Part shown: positions 7,595 to 15,987 of the stretch, in pieces
Layout of the letters: each line of letters starts with the position of its first letter
Numbering within the stretch: position 1 is the first letter of the stretch
Notes under the pieces: model-generated
The model's input: the letters and a program-made list of their open reading frames with translations, nothing else
Told to the model about the DNA's origin: nothing
The model's database searches: none
Program-made: the position numbers and the translations under genes
NCBI GenBank assembly: GCA_028278265.1
Contig: JANQET010000325.1
Coordinates: forward strand, 1-38,420
DNA: 38,420 nucleotides
Origin: Myxococcota bacterium
GTDB taxonomy: Bacteria > Myxococcota_A > Polyangia > JAAYKL01
Direction: 5' to 3'

Positions 7595-9484
7595 TTAAAA
7601 AACACTCAATGCCGATGCAGGTAGAAACGGTGAGATATCAACGGCGCCCCGGTCATCGCCCTTCAGTGCTTCGAGCAACGCGGTCAATTGAGGTGCTTCG
7701 CTGCCCAACGCCCGGGCCATCTCGATCGCTTTGATGGACTCTTTGCGCGCCCCTCGTCGGGCGTAGTAAATGGCATCCTGAAAGTGACACCAGATCAACA
7801 TGCGCAGGGTTTCCTGTTCATGCCAACGAGTGCCCAGCAAATGGTAGAAACCTCGCCAGCGGTTCAGGTGGGACTTGGCCGCGGCCATCGCGCCGGTGGT
7901 GGAGAGGGGCTCGGGCGAGGCCGCGTACACCGGCCCATCGGGCAGGAGATAGCGCACCGCATCGTCGGACAACCACGGGTCGGGCTCCACCCGTAGCGGT
8001 TTCGTCAAGGCCAACCCGGCAATGGTGGGCTCGGTCACTTGTCCGTGGACGATCATCGAACGGGCCAGCCCCTTCAACTCGGGATGGGCCACCAGCGTGG
8101 CTTCCAAATATCCCGGATACCCGAAAAACTGGGGATTGATCACCGTCACATCAGGACGGGATCCATCGATGAACCGCGCAGACCACAACGCGAAAAACAA
8201 CTTGTAATACGATGTCAGCACCAGGCTGCCCGGCGATGCGTGGGTCAGCGACAGATCGAGCATCAGACGGGTTGCCTTGAAATCGCTGAGATCCGCTCGT
8301 GATCCGGCCTGGCCGGCTCGAACGGCGGGGAGAGCCAGCAGGCCGACGCCGAGGAGCGCTGTCAGCCAGACCCGATCCTTCAGCGCGACTCGAATCACAT
8401 TGAGCGCCACCGTGCCAAAGACCCCCAGACCGAGAGCCAATCCGGCCAAGGCGGGAAGCATGTACCCGTAGTAGTCCGGATTGAACGGATCAAACCCCAT
8501 CACCGCCCGCAACAAAACCGTGACCGAGACCATTGTCGAAATGACCAGGGCGACCAATCGGGTATCCCGCTTGCGGAACAACAAATAGAGTCCCGCCGCA
8601 GCCGCGACGAGCAGGATGGGGCCGAGCTCGCCCATCATCGTGTAGAGGGCGTCCAGGGAGCGGGCGTCCAACCGCTGGGCGTGATCTCGGACCATCGATT
8701 TTTGATAGACTTTGGCCGAGACCACCCAGAAAAAATCGGCCACCGAGTGAACGCTGCCCAGGGAAATCGCCGGTCGCGCGGCCGAGCGCAGCGGCAAGAA
8801 CAGATAGGGCAGCAACCCAAATATCGAGATCGCACCCAACTTCAAGCTCAATCGAAGCGCGCCGTACCCCCCGAAGAACCGCGCCGCCCCCACCAGCACG
8901 GGAATGATTGCGGGAAGGCAGGCCATCATCATGTAGTGGTGATTACAAAGGCCCAGACCAAAGACAAAGGCCGCAAGATACAGCCAACGAATATCGGAAT
9001 GATGGGCGTTGAGACAATAATGCACCACCGGATAGAACACCCCCAGCACGAGCAGAATCTGTAGAGCGTACACCTCGGCGCGGACGCATTGCAGCCACCA
9101 GCCGGGGGCCACAGCGGCGATCAAGGCGGCAGCGCAGGCGCCGAGGGCACAGAGCCAGAGGGGCAGTCCGTGCGCGGTTCGGCGAATCAACATCAACGCC
9201 AATTGGAACAGCAGCAGCGAGGCACCCGCGCCGGCGATCGCCGAGGCGAGGGCCACGCGAAAGGCCACCCCGCCGAGGGGCAGCAGGGTGAAGGGTTTGA
9301 CCAGCATGATGTACAACGGATGGCCGGGCGGATGGGGTATACCCAAGGTTTGAGCGGCAGCGGTAAACTCCGGCGAGTCAAGCCAGTAAGGCTCCGGACT
9401 GGCGTAGAACACACCGAGAACGAGCGGAATGGCAAAGGACGCGGCTCTGAAGAGCGGGACCGACAGGCGGGCATCGAAGCGCAT
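7595..9484 (-). CDS. DUF2723 polytopic membrane protein, GT-C-type glycosyltransferase candidate
   Basis: The protein (629 residues) has about ten or more hydrophobic segments over its first two-thirds and a soluble C-terminal part. Near the N-terminus it has YWLDSPEFTAAAQTLGIPHPPGHPLY, given here as two pieces: the acidic DSPEF in the first loop and HPPGHPLY after it. This pairing is the hallmark of DUF2723/TMEM260-like proteins, which have a GT-C fold and include protein O-mannosyltransferases. The lipid-linked sugar donor and acceptor are unknown here. The ATG at 9484 is chosen because it lies 13 bp after the stop of the upstream acyltransferase gene; an earlier ATG at 9574 would overlap it by 77 bp. 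It is the last gene of a three-gene envelope operon. Confidence 0.8.
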   Translation of the reverse strand: MRFDARLSVPLFRAASFAIPLVLGVFYASPEPYWLDSPEFTAAAQTLGIPHPPGHPLYIMLVKPFTLLPLGGVAFRVALASAIAGAGASLLLFQLALMLIRRTAHGLPLWLCALGACAAALIAAVAPGWWLQCVRAEVYALQILLVLGVFYPVVHYCLNAHHSDIRWLYLAAFVFGLGLCNHHYMMMACLPAIIPVLVGAARFFGGYGALRLSLKLGAISIFGLLPYLFLPLRSAARPAISLGSVHSVADFFWVVSAKVYQKSMVRDHAQRLDARSLDALYTMMGELGPILLVAAAAGLYLLFRKRDTRLVALVISTMVSVTVLLRAVMGFDPFNPDYYGYMLPALAGLALGLGVFGTVALNVIRVALKDRVWLTALLGVGLLALPAVRAGQAGSRADLSDFKATRLMLDLSLTHASPGSLVLTSYYKLFFALWSARFIDGSRPDVTVINPQFFGYPGYLEATLVAHPELKGLARSMIVHGQVTEPTIAGLALTKPLRVEPDPWLSDDAVRYLLPDGPVYAASPEPLSTTGAMAAAKSHLNRWRGFYHLLGTRWHEQETLRMLIWCHFQDAIYYARRGARKESIKAIEMARALGSEAPQLTALLEALKGDDRGAVDISPFLPASALSVF

Positions 9485-9497
9485 CGGTTGAGCCCAG

Positions 9498-10037
9498 CTA
9501 GCGTTGACCGAGGGGCCGTGCCGGACACCCCGCAACGATCTCAAAGGGTGAAACCGATCGGGTGACCACCGCACCGGCGCCGACCACCGCCCCTTGTCCG
9601 ATCGTCACTCCCGGAAGAATCGTCGCTGCTGCACCGATATCCGCTCCATCTTCAACCGTCACCGGGCGAAAATCGAGCGCCCCGTGCAAAACCGGCCGTT
9701 CCCGTTCGGTGAGCACATGCTGACTGGTCAGGATGGTGACCCGCGGTCCGAGGCCTACGGCGCGGCCGATTTCCAGCCCGGCGGCCCCGTGCAAATACGA
9801 TAAGGGACCGATCCACGATCCTTCCCCGATGTTCACCTGGCCCCGGTGATAGCCGTCGATAATCACATCGTGACCAATAAAACAATTGGCTCCGATGCGC
9901 ACATTTTCCGGATGAAAGATGCGGGTTCCCGGTTCCACGATCGCATCGACACCCAGTTGGCAAAGGTTCCCGGTCCACCGGCGTCCATCTCCCCGGGATC
10001 GGTAGCCGCTGATGGCCGAAAAGTCGAGCGGCGGCAT
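9498..10037 (-). CDS. Hexapeptide-repeat acyltransferase (left-handed beta-helix)
   Basis: This 179-residue protein has repeated hexapeptide-type turns (VRIGANCFIGHDVII, VNIGEGSWIGPLSYL, VEDGADIGAAATILPGVTIG) typical of the left-handed parallel beta-helix acyltransferases. The closing IVAGCPARPLG resembles the 'VxGxPAkxi' end of sugar O-acetyltransferases of the maltose/galactoside/xenobiotic class. The His in ILTSQHV is a candidate catalytic residue. It probably acetylates a sugar or other hydroxyl/amino acceptor from acetyl-CoA as a trimer. Its ATG overlaps the TGA of the murein endopeptidase gene (TGATG at 10039-10035), a clear sign of translational coupling. A longer open frame extends upstream in the same phase, but it runs inside the endopeptidase gene and is not used. 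Confidence 0.83.
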   Translation of the reverse strand: MPPLDFSAISGYRSRGDGRRWTGNLCQLGVDAIVEPGTRIFHPENVRIGANCFIGHDVIIDGYHRGQVNIGEGSWIGPLSYLHGAAGLEIGRAVGLGPRVTILTSQHVLTERERPVLHGALDFRPVTVEDGADIGAAATILPGVTIGQGAVVGAGAVVTRSVSPFEIVAGCPARPLGQR

Positions 10038-10792
10038 CACCGCGCCCAGGCCCAGCGGCGCCCCACGTCTCGACAGGCCGGACGATCTCCCCGGGGGCAA
10101 TAGATGCGCACATGAAAGTGATCGGCGTGGGTCTTTTCGCCGGGTTGGCGCAACATCTGCTCGGCTTTGCGGATGACCGATGGTGAGGCGCCCTGCTGCT
10201 CGGCGTGTGACAACAACAGCGACTTGATCGCCTTGGAGACGAAAATCCACTGCACTTTGGCGCGACGGGAGTGAATCAACGCGACGATCAGTTCCCAGTT
10301 TCGCACGGTGTCGAAGCGATAGACCATCGGCGGTTCGGTAGAAAAGCCGTTCTTGTCGACCGGCACGAATCTCGTGTTGACCACCGGATTGCCCTTCATG
10401 TCGAGCAGATAGAACAACAGATCCACGTCGCGACCGCTCTGATGGGACCCATGGTGTTCGATGGGACCGCCGATGCGCTTGGACAGATCGGCGACCCCGA
10501 GTACCCCGCCGGGTTGGCGTCGTTCCAACCGAAAGGCCACCTCTTTGATCATCGCGATCAGCTCGGGCACGCCGAAACGCGCGCGGCGCTGTCTGGAGAT
10601 CTCGATCAGTTGGTACCCGGCCCCTTTTCTCGGCAGCACCTCTCCCTGTTGCAACTTGCCGTCCCACGGAATACCGATGGATACCGCGCGCCGAGAGGAC
10701 TTGGCCACCGGAGGCTCGGCACTGGCGACCGCAGTCCATAACAGAACCATCCCCCCTAGAACCAACAGTTTCTTCGGTTTACGTTGCATCAT
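10037..10792 (-). CDS. Penicillin-insensitive murein endopeptidase, MepA family (M74)
   Basis: The 251-residue protein has a signal peptide (Met-Met-Gln-Arg-Lys then a hydrophobic stretch ending VASA, residues 1-25), followed by a LAS-type metallopeptidase domain. Zinc-site motifs are SHQSGRDVDLLF (H117 and D122) and HADHFHVRI (H222, H225, H227). MepA enzymes cut D-Ala-mDAP cross-links in peptidoglycan in the periplasm and are insensitive to penicillin. All expected ligands are present, so activity is likely. The ATG at 10792 gives a classical signal peptide, but no good ribosome site precedes it or the upstream ATG at 10840, so the start is uncertain. It is the first gene of the operon with the acyltransferase and the DUF2723 protein. 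Confidence 0.85.
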   Translation of the reverse strand: MMQRKPKKLLVLGGMVLLWTAVASAEPPVAKSSRRAVSIGIPWDGKLQQGEVLPRKGAGYQLIEISRQRRARFGVPELIAMIKEVAFRLERRQPGGVLGVADLSKRIGGPIEHHGSHQSGRDVDLLFYLLDMKGNPVVNTRFVPVDKNGFSTEPPMVYRFDTVRNWELIVALIHSRRAKVQWIFVSKAIKSLLLSHAEQQGASPSVIRKAEQMLRQPGEKTHADHFHVRIYCPRGDRPACRDVGRRWAWAR

Positions 10793-10910
10793 GTGAACGA
10801 TGGTAACAAGACACCAAACAAAACGACAAATTTTAGACATAAATTTGAATTTATTTCGTTTTTGGGATTGTCTATTCGCACTATTCGATTTATACGGCTG
10901 CGAGTTATGG

Positions 10911-10939
10911 TTGACTTGTTAAAAATCGAGGACAATAAT
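10911..10939 (+). promoter_or_regulatory. Strong sigma-70 promoter of rpsO-pnp
   Basis: TTGACT (10911-10916), a 17-bp spacer and AATAAT (10934-10939) match five of six bases in each hexamer at ideal spacing. Transcription would start near 10946, leaving a leader of about 50 nt before the rpsO ATG. The flanks are AT-rich. Confidence 0.7.
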
Positions 10940-10995
10940 CAAGTTCAAAACTGCAAAATACTAAAATAATCGAGAAATAAGAGGAACAGGAAAAC

Positions 10996-11265
10996 ATGTC
11001 ATTGCATACCGAGAAAAAACAGGAACTGATTGAAAACTTCCGCATTCACCAGACCGATACGGGATCACCGGAAGTACAGATCGCGCTGCTCACCGAGCGG
11101 ATTTCGTATCTGACCGAACATTTCAAGGTACACAAAAAGGACCACCACTCGAGACGTGGACTGCTCAAACTGGTCGGTAAACGCCGCCACCTCCTCGACT
11201 ACCTCAAGAAACAGGACGTGGAGCGTTTCCGTAAAATCATCCGTTCGTTGGGCATCCGCAAGTAA
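10996..11265 (+). CDS. rpsO: 30S ribosomal protein S15
   Basis: The 89-residue length is the family norm. The sequence has the canonical S15 features: [22 protein letters not shown], the helix with [19 protein letters not shown] and the RNA-binding [15 protein letters not shown]15 binds the three-way junction of helices 20-22 in 16S rRNA and nucleates the platform of the 30S subunit. GAGGAACAGG lies just upstream of the ATG. It is followed by pnp, the order conserved through most bacteria. Confidence 0.98.
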   Translation: MSLHTEKKQELIENFRIHQTDTGSPEVQIALLTERISYLTEHFKVHKKDHHSRRGLLKLVGKRRHLLDYLKKQDVERFRKIIRSLGIRK

Positions 11266-11306
11266 GTAAGGTTCATTTCAACCAACCCATGAATTCCGTA
11301 ACTGCA

Positions 11307-11370
11307 GAGCTTTTAGTCGGGTTCCATCTTCATGTGCTGACGACGTGAAGTTGGAACTGGACTAAAACTC
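11307..11370 (+). promoter_or_regulatory. Long rpsO-pnp intergenic hairpin, candidate RNase III site and pnp control element
   Basis: An imperfect stem of about 25 pairs folds from 11307-11335 with 11343-11370. The inner arm pairs GTTCCA (11321-11326) with TGGAAC (11352-11357) and CTTCA with TGAAG; the outer arm pairs TTTTAGTC (11311-11318) with GACTAAAA (11360-11367) and GAG with CTC around one bulged C. The loop is about 7 nt. No U-run follows, so it is not a simple terminator. In E. coli the same intergenic position carries a long hairpin cut by RNase III that allows PNPase to repress its own mRNA; the same role here is inferred from position and shape. Confidence 0.75.
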
Positions 11371-11433
11371 CGTCGACATTTGCGGAAGACATGGCCCAAT
11401 CGGCGCCCTGCCGATAGAAAGGCTCATTCCAAC

Positions 11434-13668
11434 ATGATCATTCGCGAAACCGTAAACGTCGCCGGTCGTGATATCACCATCGAAACCGGACGAATCGCCA
11501 AGCAAGCCAGCGGAGCCGTGTTGATCAGCCTCGACGAAACCGTCGTGCTGGTCACGGCCGTGGCCTCCGCCGACGAGCGGGATGTGGATTTTTTCCCTTT
11601 GACCTGTGACTTCATCGAAAAAGCGTATGCCGGCGGTCAAATTCCCGGCGGCTTTTTCAAGCGAGAGGCCAAACAACGGGAAGATGAAATCCTCACCTGT
11701 CGGCTGATCGATCGCCCCTTGCGCCCCATGTTCCCCGACGGATATCGCTCAGAGACCCAATTGATCGCCACGCTGGTCAGCGCTGATCGGCAGAACAAGC
11801 CCGATGTGCTCGCTCTGACCGGCGCTTCGGCTGCTCTCCACATCTCGGACATCCCCTTCGACGGTCCGCTGGCCGGTATTCGCGTCGGCCGAGTGGACGG
11901 GCAATTCGTCGCCTACCCGACGATGGAAGAGCTGGAGACCGCTGACCTGGATATCGTGATGGCCGCTACCCGAGACGCCATTGTGATGGTCGAAGGGGGC
12001 GGGGAACAAGTGAGCGAGACCGTCATCATCGACGCTCTGGAATTCGGCCACAAAGCCATTATGCCCCTGCTCGACCTGCAGGAGGCGATGCGCAAATCGA
12101 TCGGCAAAGCCAAGCGGGAAGTGATTCCCCCCGAGCGCGATGAAGCACTCTACGCTCGCGTCAGCGAAGCCTATTCCGCCAAAATAGACGAGGTCACCCG
12201 CATCCCGGTTAAACAGGATCGGTACGCGGCGATCGCCGAGTTGAAGAAAGAGGCCAAACAGGCGCTCGTCGAGGAGTTTCCCGAGCGGGAAGCGGACATC
12301 AGCGCCTATTTCAACGATGTCAAAAAGGATGTGGTCCGCAGACGCACGGTTCAGTCCAAAACACGGATCGACGGGCGAAGTCACACCGACGTCCGGCCTA
12401 TCACCTGCGAAGTCGGTTTGCTCCCCCGCCCCCACGGCAGCGCGGTGTTCACCCGGGGCGAAACCCAGGTGGTCGCCACCACCACCCTCGGGGTCACGCG
12501 AGACGAGCAGCGCCTCGACGGTTTGTACAATGCCGAGGAGTGGAAGAAATTCATGCTGCACTACAACTTCCCCCCCTACTCGGTGGGTGAGGTCAAGTTC
12601 CTGCGCGGGACCAACCGCCGGGAAATCGGTCACGGCGCACTGGCCGAGCGCGCTCTGGCCAAGGTGCTGCCCAAACACGAAGACTTCCCCTACACCCTGC
12701 GGGTGGTCAGCGAAGTGACCGAATCCAACGGCTCGTCCTCGATGGCCACGGTCTGCAGCGGCTGCCTCTCCCTGATGGACGCGGGTGTGCCGATTGCCGC
12801 GCCGGTGGCCGGCATTGCCATGGGACTGATTCAGGAGGGCGAGGAGATCGCCATCTTGTCCGATATTCTCGGTGACGAGGATCACCTGGGAGATATGGAT
12901 TTCAAGGTCGCCGGCACCACGGACGGGGTGACGTCGGTTCAGATGGATATCAAAATCCAAGGCCTGAGCCGGCAGGTGCTCGAGCAGGCGTTGGAGCAAG
13001 CGAGGCAGGGTCGGCTGCACATTCTGGGCAAGATGACCGAGAGTCTCAGTCAGCCCCGCCCGGACCTGTCCAAGTACGCCCCGCGGATCACCACGATGAA
13101 GGTCCGGCCGGATCAGATACGCATCATCATCGGCCCCGGCGGCAAGATGATCAAGGGCATCGTCGAGCAGACGGGCATCGAGATGAATGTCGAAGACGAC
13201 GGCACGATTTTCATGGCCTCCTCCGACGAGGCGGCGGTGGCCAAAGCGATGGAGATCGTCAACGGTCTGATCCGCGAACCGGTGGTCGGTGAGGAGTTCG
13301 AGGGGACGGTTTCGCGAATCGTCGACTTCGGTGCCTTCGTCAATATCCTGCCCAATCTCGATGGCCTGGTGCACATCTCGGAAATGGCTTGGGAGCACGT
13401 GGGTAAAGTCGAGGATATCTGCAAAGAGGGCGACCAGATGCGGGTCAAGGTGATCGAAATCGACCAGGCGAACGGTAAAATTCGATTGTCGCGCAAGGTG
13501 CTGCTCGAAAAACCGGAGGGGTACGTCGAACGTCCACCGCGTTCCCGGGGCGATGGCCCGGATCGGGGGCGTCGAGGCGGCCCGCGTGGATCCCGGTCCG
13601 GTGATCGGCGTCCGGGTGGCCCTCCCCGAGGTGGTTCAGGTCGGGATCGGGGAGGACGAAACCGTTGA
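11434..13668 (+). CDS. pnp: Polynucleotide phosphorylase
   Basis: The 744-residue enzyme contains two RNase PH-type domains separated by the alpha-helical linker, a KH domain (PDQIRIIIGPGGKMIKGI), an S1 domain (GEEFEGTVSRIVDFGAFVNI) and an Arg/Gly-rich tail (RGRRGGPRG...GGRNR). Motifs GGFFKREAKQREDEILT and ICRLIDRPLRPMFP-like text in the first core, and TSVQMDIKIQGL in the second, are standard. It degrades RNA 3'-5' with phosphate and can polymerise in reverse. The ATG at 11434 with GAAAGG upstream gives the normal N-terminus MIIRETVNVAGRDI; an earlier in-frame ATG at 11380 would add a poorly conserved extension lying just after the hairpin. The RGG-like tail is longer than in E. coli and may add RNA affinity. 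Confidence 0.97.
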   Translation: MIIRETVNVAGRDITIETGRIAKQASGAVLISLDETVVLVTAVASADERDVDFFPLTCDFIEKAYAGGQIPGGFFKREAKQREDEILTCRLIDRPLRPMFPDGYRSETQLIATLVSADRQNKPDVLALTGASAALHISDIPFDGPLAGIRVGRVDGQFVAYPTMEELETADLDIVMAATRDAIVMVEGGGEQVSETVIIDALEFGHKAIMPLLDLQEAMRKSIGKAKREVIPPERDEALYARVSEAYSAKIDEVTRIPVKQDRYAAIAELKKEAKQALVEEFPEREADISAYFNDVKKDVVRRRTVQSKTRIDGRSHTDVRPITCEVGLLPRPHGSAVFTRGETQVVATTTLGVTRDEQRLDGLYNAEEWKKFMLHYNFPPYSVGEVKFLRGTNRREIGHGALAERALAKVLPKHEDFPYTLRVVSEVTESNGSSSMATVCSGCLSLMDAGVPIAAPVAGIAMGLIQEGEEIAILSDILGDEDHLGDMDFKVAGTTDGVTSVQMDIKIQGLSRQVLEQALEQARQGRLHILGKMTESLSQPRPDLSKYAPRITTMKVRPDQIRIIIGPGGKMIKGIVEQTGIEMNVEDDGTIFMASSDEAAVAKAMEIVNGLIREPVVGEEFEGTVSRIVDFGAFVNILPNLDGLVHISEMAWEHVGKVEDICKEGDQMRVKVIEIDQANGKIRLSRKVLLEKPEGYVERPPRSRGDGPDRGRRGGPRGSRSGDRRPGGPPRGGSGRDRGGRNR

Positions 13669-13804
13669 GGTCGAAAGCGACACCAAGCGAATATACTGGA
13701 AAAATTGATTGATTCTTTAGTTCAATAGCTATATCCATAACCGCTGATGTGATATGCTCTAGTGGCATTTGTCGGAGTTTAGCAGCCGACCGGAAGGTGT
13801 TTTA

Positions 13805-15721
13805 GTGGATTGCATTCGGTGCGGCATTGAGCTTGAGAACCTCGCCGGCGCATGCAAGAACTGCGGATGGGATCCCAACGCAATGCATGACGCCACTGCG
13901 GGATACCGTCAGGGTGCGTTTTTTCACGGCCGTTACGAAATTCACAAATCGTTGGGTGTCGGGCGACTGGGAACGGTCCTCGACGTCGTCGACCTGGAGG
14001 TGGGCATCGAGGTTGCGCTCAAGGTGATTCACCCGGGGCTCATTCCCACCGAATCCTCTGGCCACCGTTTTCTGGACCGACTGCGCACGCTGGTGCCGAT
14101 CAAACACGAAGGCATGGCCCGCATCTACGACATCAATGTCGATAAACAGAACTATTATATTGTGCGGCAACTGCTCGACGGGGTCCCCCTGCGGCGATTG
14201 ATCGATGGCCGGCGAGCTCGCGGCGCCGTGTTCACGTTGGATGAAATCATCCCCATTGTCGAACAGATGGTCGATTTGTTCGAAACCGGAGGGCTGGTTC
14301 ACGGGGCGTTGTTCCCGGAAAAGATCTGGATCATGCCCAAGCACCTCAAAGTCGTCGACATGGGGCTTGCGGCGGCACTTCCGCCGAAGGCGGTGTGGCA
14401 CCGACTCCGTTCCCTCGGACCGTCGGCGGGATACACCCCGCCGGAGCTGGAACGGGGGCACGAACCGGATGGTCGTTCGGATGTATACACCCTGGCCGCC
14501 CTGGTCGGTGAAATGCTGACCCAAACGACCTTCGAGCAACAAGCTCAGATATTCGATCAGGCCGGCGACGCGATTCCCGCGGAAATCCAACCAATACTCC
14601 GACAAGCGCTGCAACCCATCCCGGAAGACCGCTTCGAAACACCGACCGAGTTGCTCGATTCACTCAACGAAGCGACCGGTCGCAAGCGGGTTTCCCTCGT
14701 TCCACCGCCGCCCAAGGCAGCCGCACCGGCACCACTGCCCAGACGGACGATTCCGGCCAAGCCGCCGACACCGGAAGCGATGACAGAAGCGGATGATCAT
14801 ACCGAGCAAACCAATAAAGTGAGCATGGATGAAGTCATCCGCGCCCATTCGGATGAGCTCATCTCAGACGAGAAAAAAGAGCAACAAACCGCTCCTGGGC
14901 AGCGCAAGACCATTCCACCCCCAGTGCCCAGTGCTGCCAAGAAGAAACGCAAGACCGCCAGCGAAGTCCCTCCGCCGAGCCCAGCGGTGATGTCCTCCGC
15001 AGCCGTCGCCGGGGTGCCTCCCTACGTACCGCCACCCTCCACCGAGCGGGCAGATGATCCAGTCGATATCAATGGGGATGCCGCGACCACGAGCCGCGAT
15101 GCGGCCCAGCAAGGTGTCGATAATTCGGCCACACAGCGACGGGAGGTAACTCAGGAGATTGAAATGGATGCCCTCGAAGAGGTGAACGAGCTCACCGAGG
15201 AGGGAACCGATTCAATCGAAGTGGACGACGATCTGCCCACGCCAGTTCCCCTGCCCGACACGGTGGTTCCCCAACTGCCCACCGCCGAAGAACACGCCTC
15301 GAGCTCGGCGAGTCAGCTATTGAAACAGCGGGCCGAAAACTTGGAGGGTATCGACGGTCGACTGCTGCGGGCTGCTGCCAAGCTGGAAAAAGCCAAGGTC
15401 GGTGAGCTGACGGTGGAAAAAGAGGAGGCCCCGCCCGAGGAGAAGAAAGAGGACGATTGGCGAGAGCGGATCAGCTCAGCGCCCCAAGACCGGATAATCT
15501 CGTTCATCCAGCCGCCATTCGTCGAGCAGCCGATGAAAGTGCGCGGCTTTCCCAAGAATCAAAAGCGCACCACACAACCCCACCCATCGATCACGCCGCC
15601 CCCCAAACCGCCGGCAAAGCGCACCACGCCGCGCAAACGGGAACCCGGCACCGTGCCCTCCCCTCCATCGATCAACGAGGACAACAGCGACGTGGACGCG
15701 GATTCCCAATTCGATCACTGA
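13805..15721 (+). CDS. Zinc-ribbon Ser/Thr pseudokinase with long disordered tail
   Basis: The 638-residue protein opens with a zinc ribbon (C3, C6, C17, C20), then a Hanks-type kinase fold at about 44-300. It keeps the Gly loop (GVGRLGTV), the VALK lysine (K73), a DMG in place of DFG (D185) and a PPE/SDVY segment. The catalytic loop is HGALFPEKI (166-174) instead of HRDLKPxN, so the catalytic Asp, Lys and Asn are all lost. It is therefore predicted to be inactive as a kinase and to act as a scaffold or ligand-sensing pseudokinase. The rest (about 300-638) is Pro/Glu/Ala-rich and disordered, with no membrane segment. The GTG at 13805 is preferred because GGAAGG lies 7 nt upstream and Cys 3 begins the ribbon; a TTG at 13769 would add 12 residues. 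Confidence 0.82.
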   Translation: MDCIRCGIELENLAGACKNCGWDPNAMHDATAGYRQGAFFHGRYEIHKSLGVGRLGTVLDVVDLEVGIEVALKVIHPGLIPTESSGHRFLDRLRTLVPIKHEGMARIYDINVDKQNYYIVRQLLDGVPLRRLIDGRRARGAVFTLDEIIPIVEQMVDLFETGGLVHGALFPEKIWIMPKHLKVVDMGLAAALPPKAVWHRLRSLGPSAGYTPPELERGHEPDGRSDVYTLAALVGEMLTQTTFEQQAQIFDQAGDAIPAEIQPILRQALQPIPEDRFETPTELLDSLNEATGRKRVSLVPPPPKAAAPAPLPRRTIPAKPPTPEAMTEADDHTEQTNKVSMDEVIRAHSDELISDEKKEQQTAPGQRKTIPPPVPSAAKKKRKTASEVPPPSPAVMSSAAVAGVPPYVPPPSTERADDPVDINGDAATTSRDAAQQGVDNSATQRREVTQEIEMDALEEVNELTEEGTDSIEVDDDLPTPVPLPDTVVPQLPTAEEHASSSASQLLKQRAENLEGIDGRLLRAAAKLEKAKVGELTVEKEEAPPEEKKEDDWRERISSAPQDRIISFIQPPFVEQPMKVRGFPKNQKRTTQPHPSITPPPKPPAKRTTPRKREPGTVPSPPSINEDNSDVDADSQFDH

Positions 15722-15742
15722 TGCGATTCAACCAATCGAGAC

Positions 15743-15848
15743 GTTACCTGTAACCTAGCCCCGGGTAACAGGCCTATCTAACTAAAATCATTAACAAATT
15801 TTCTGACATCAGTTGATCGACTGTTACATGGAACTGCTCGTAGGTTAC
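15743..15848 (+). promoter_or_regulatory. Cluster of five GTTAC/GTAAC motifs, candidate activator sites
   Basis: GTTAC occurs at 15743-15747, 15823-15827 and 15844-15848; its complement GTAAC at 15750-15754 and 15765-15769. The first two form the inverted repeat GTTACCTGTAAC. They lie about 115-220 bp upstream of the predicted sigma-54 start site, the usual distance for enhancer-binding protein sites. Around 0.2 copies would be expected by chance in this length. Confidence 0.4.
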
Positions 15849-15935
15849 TCGAACTGGCTGATGAATCGCAGCCGAATTCCTTCGTATCGACGCAGAACGT
15901 AGCAACACTAAAAAATTCCTGTGGGGACAGCCGTC

Positions 15936-15951
15936 AGGCACGACTCTTGCT
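15936..15951 (+). promoter_or_regulatory. Sigma-54 (-24/-12) promoter
   Basis: AGGCACGACTCTTGCT matches the consensus TGGCACGnnnnTTGCW at every position but the first, with the invariant GG (15937-15938) and GC (15949-15950) exactly spaced. The predicted start is near 15962, just before the GGAGGA ribosome site of the gene at 15988. Transcription should require RpoN and an ATP-driven activator. Confidence 0.75.
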
Positions 15952-15987
15952 CTACCCTTGGCCAGTTTAGCCTTGGAGGAAAAAAAG

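Noticed and set aside
10038-10739. 413-codon frame extending the acyltransferase upstream
   Set aside because: The extra sequence is Arg-rich, runs inside the MepA-type gene in another frame, and the true start is set by the TGATG overlap.
11749-13398. 549-codon minus-strand frame opposite pnp
   Set aside because: It is His/Asp/Gly-rich antisense shadow of a highly conserved gene and shows no domain of its own.
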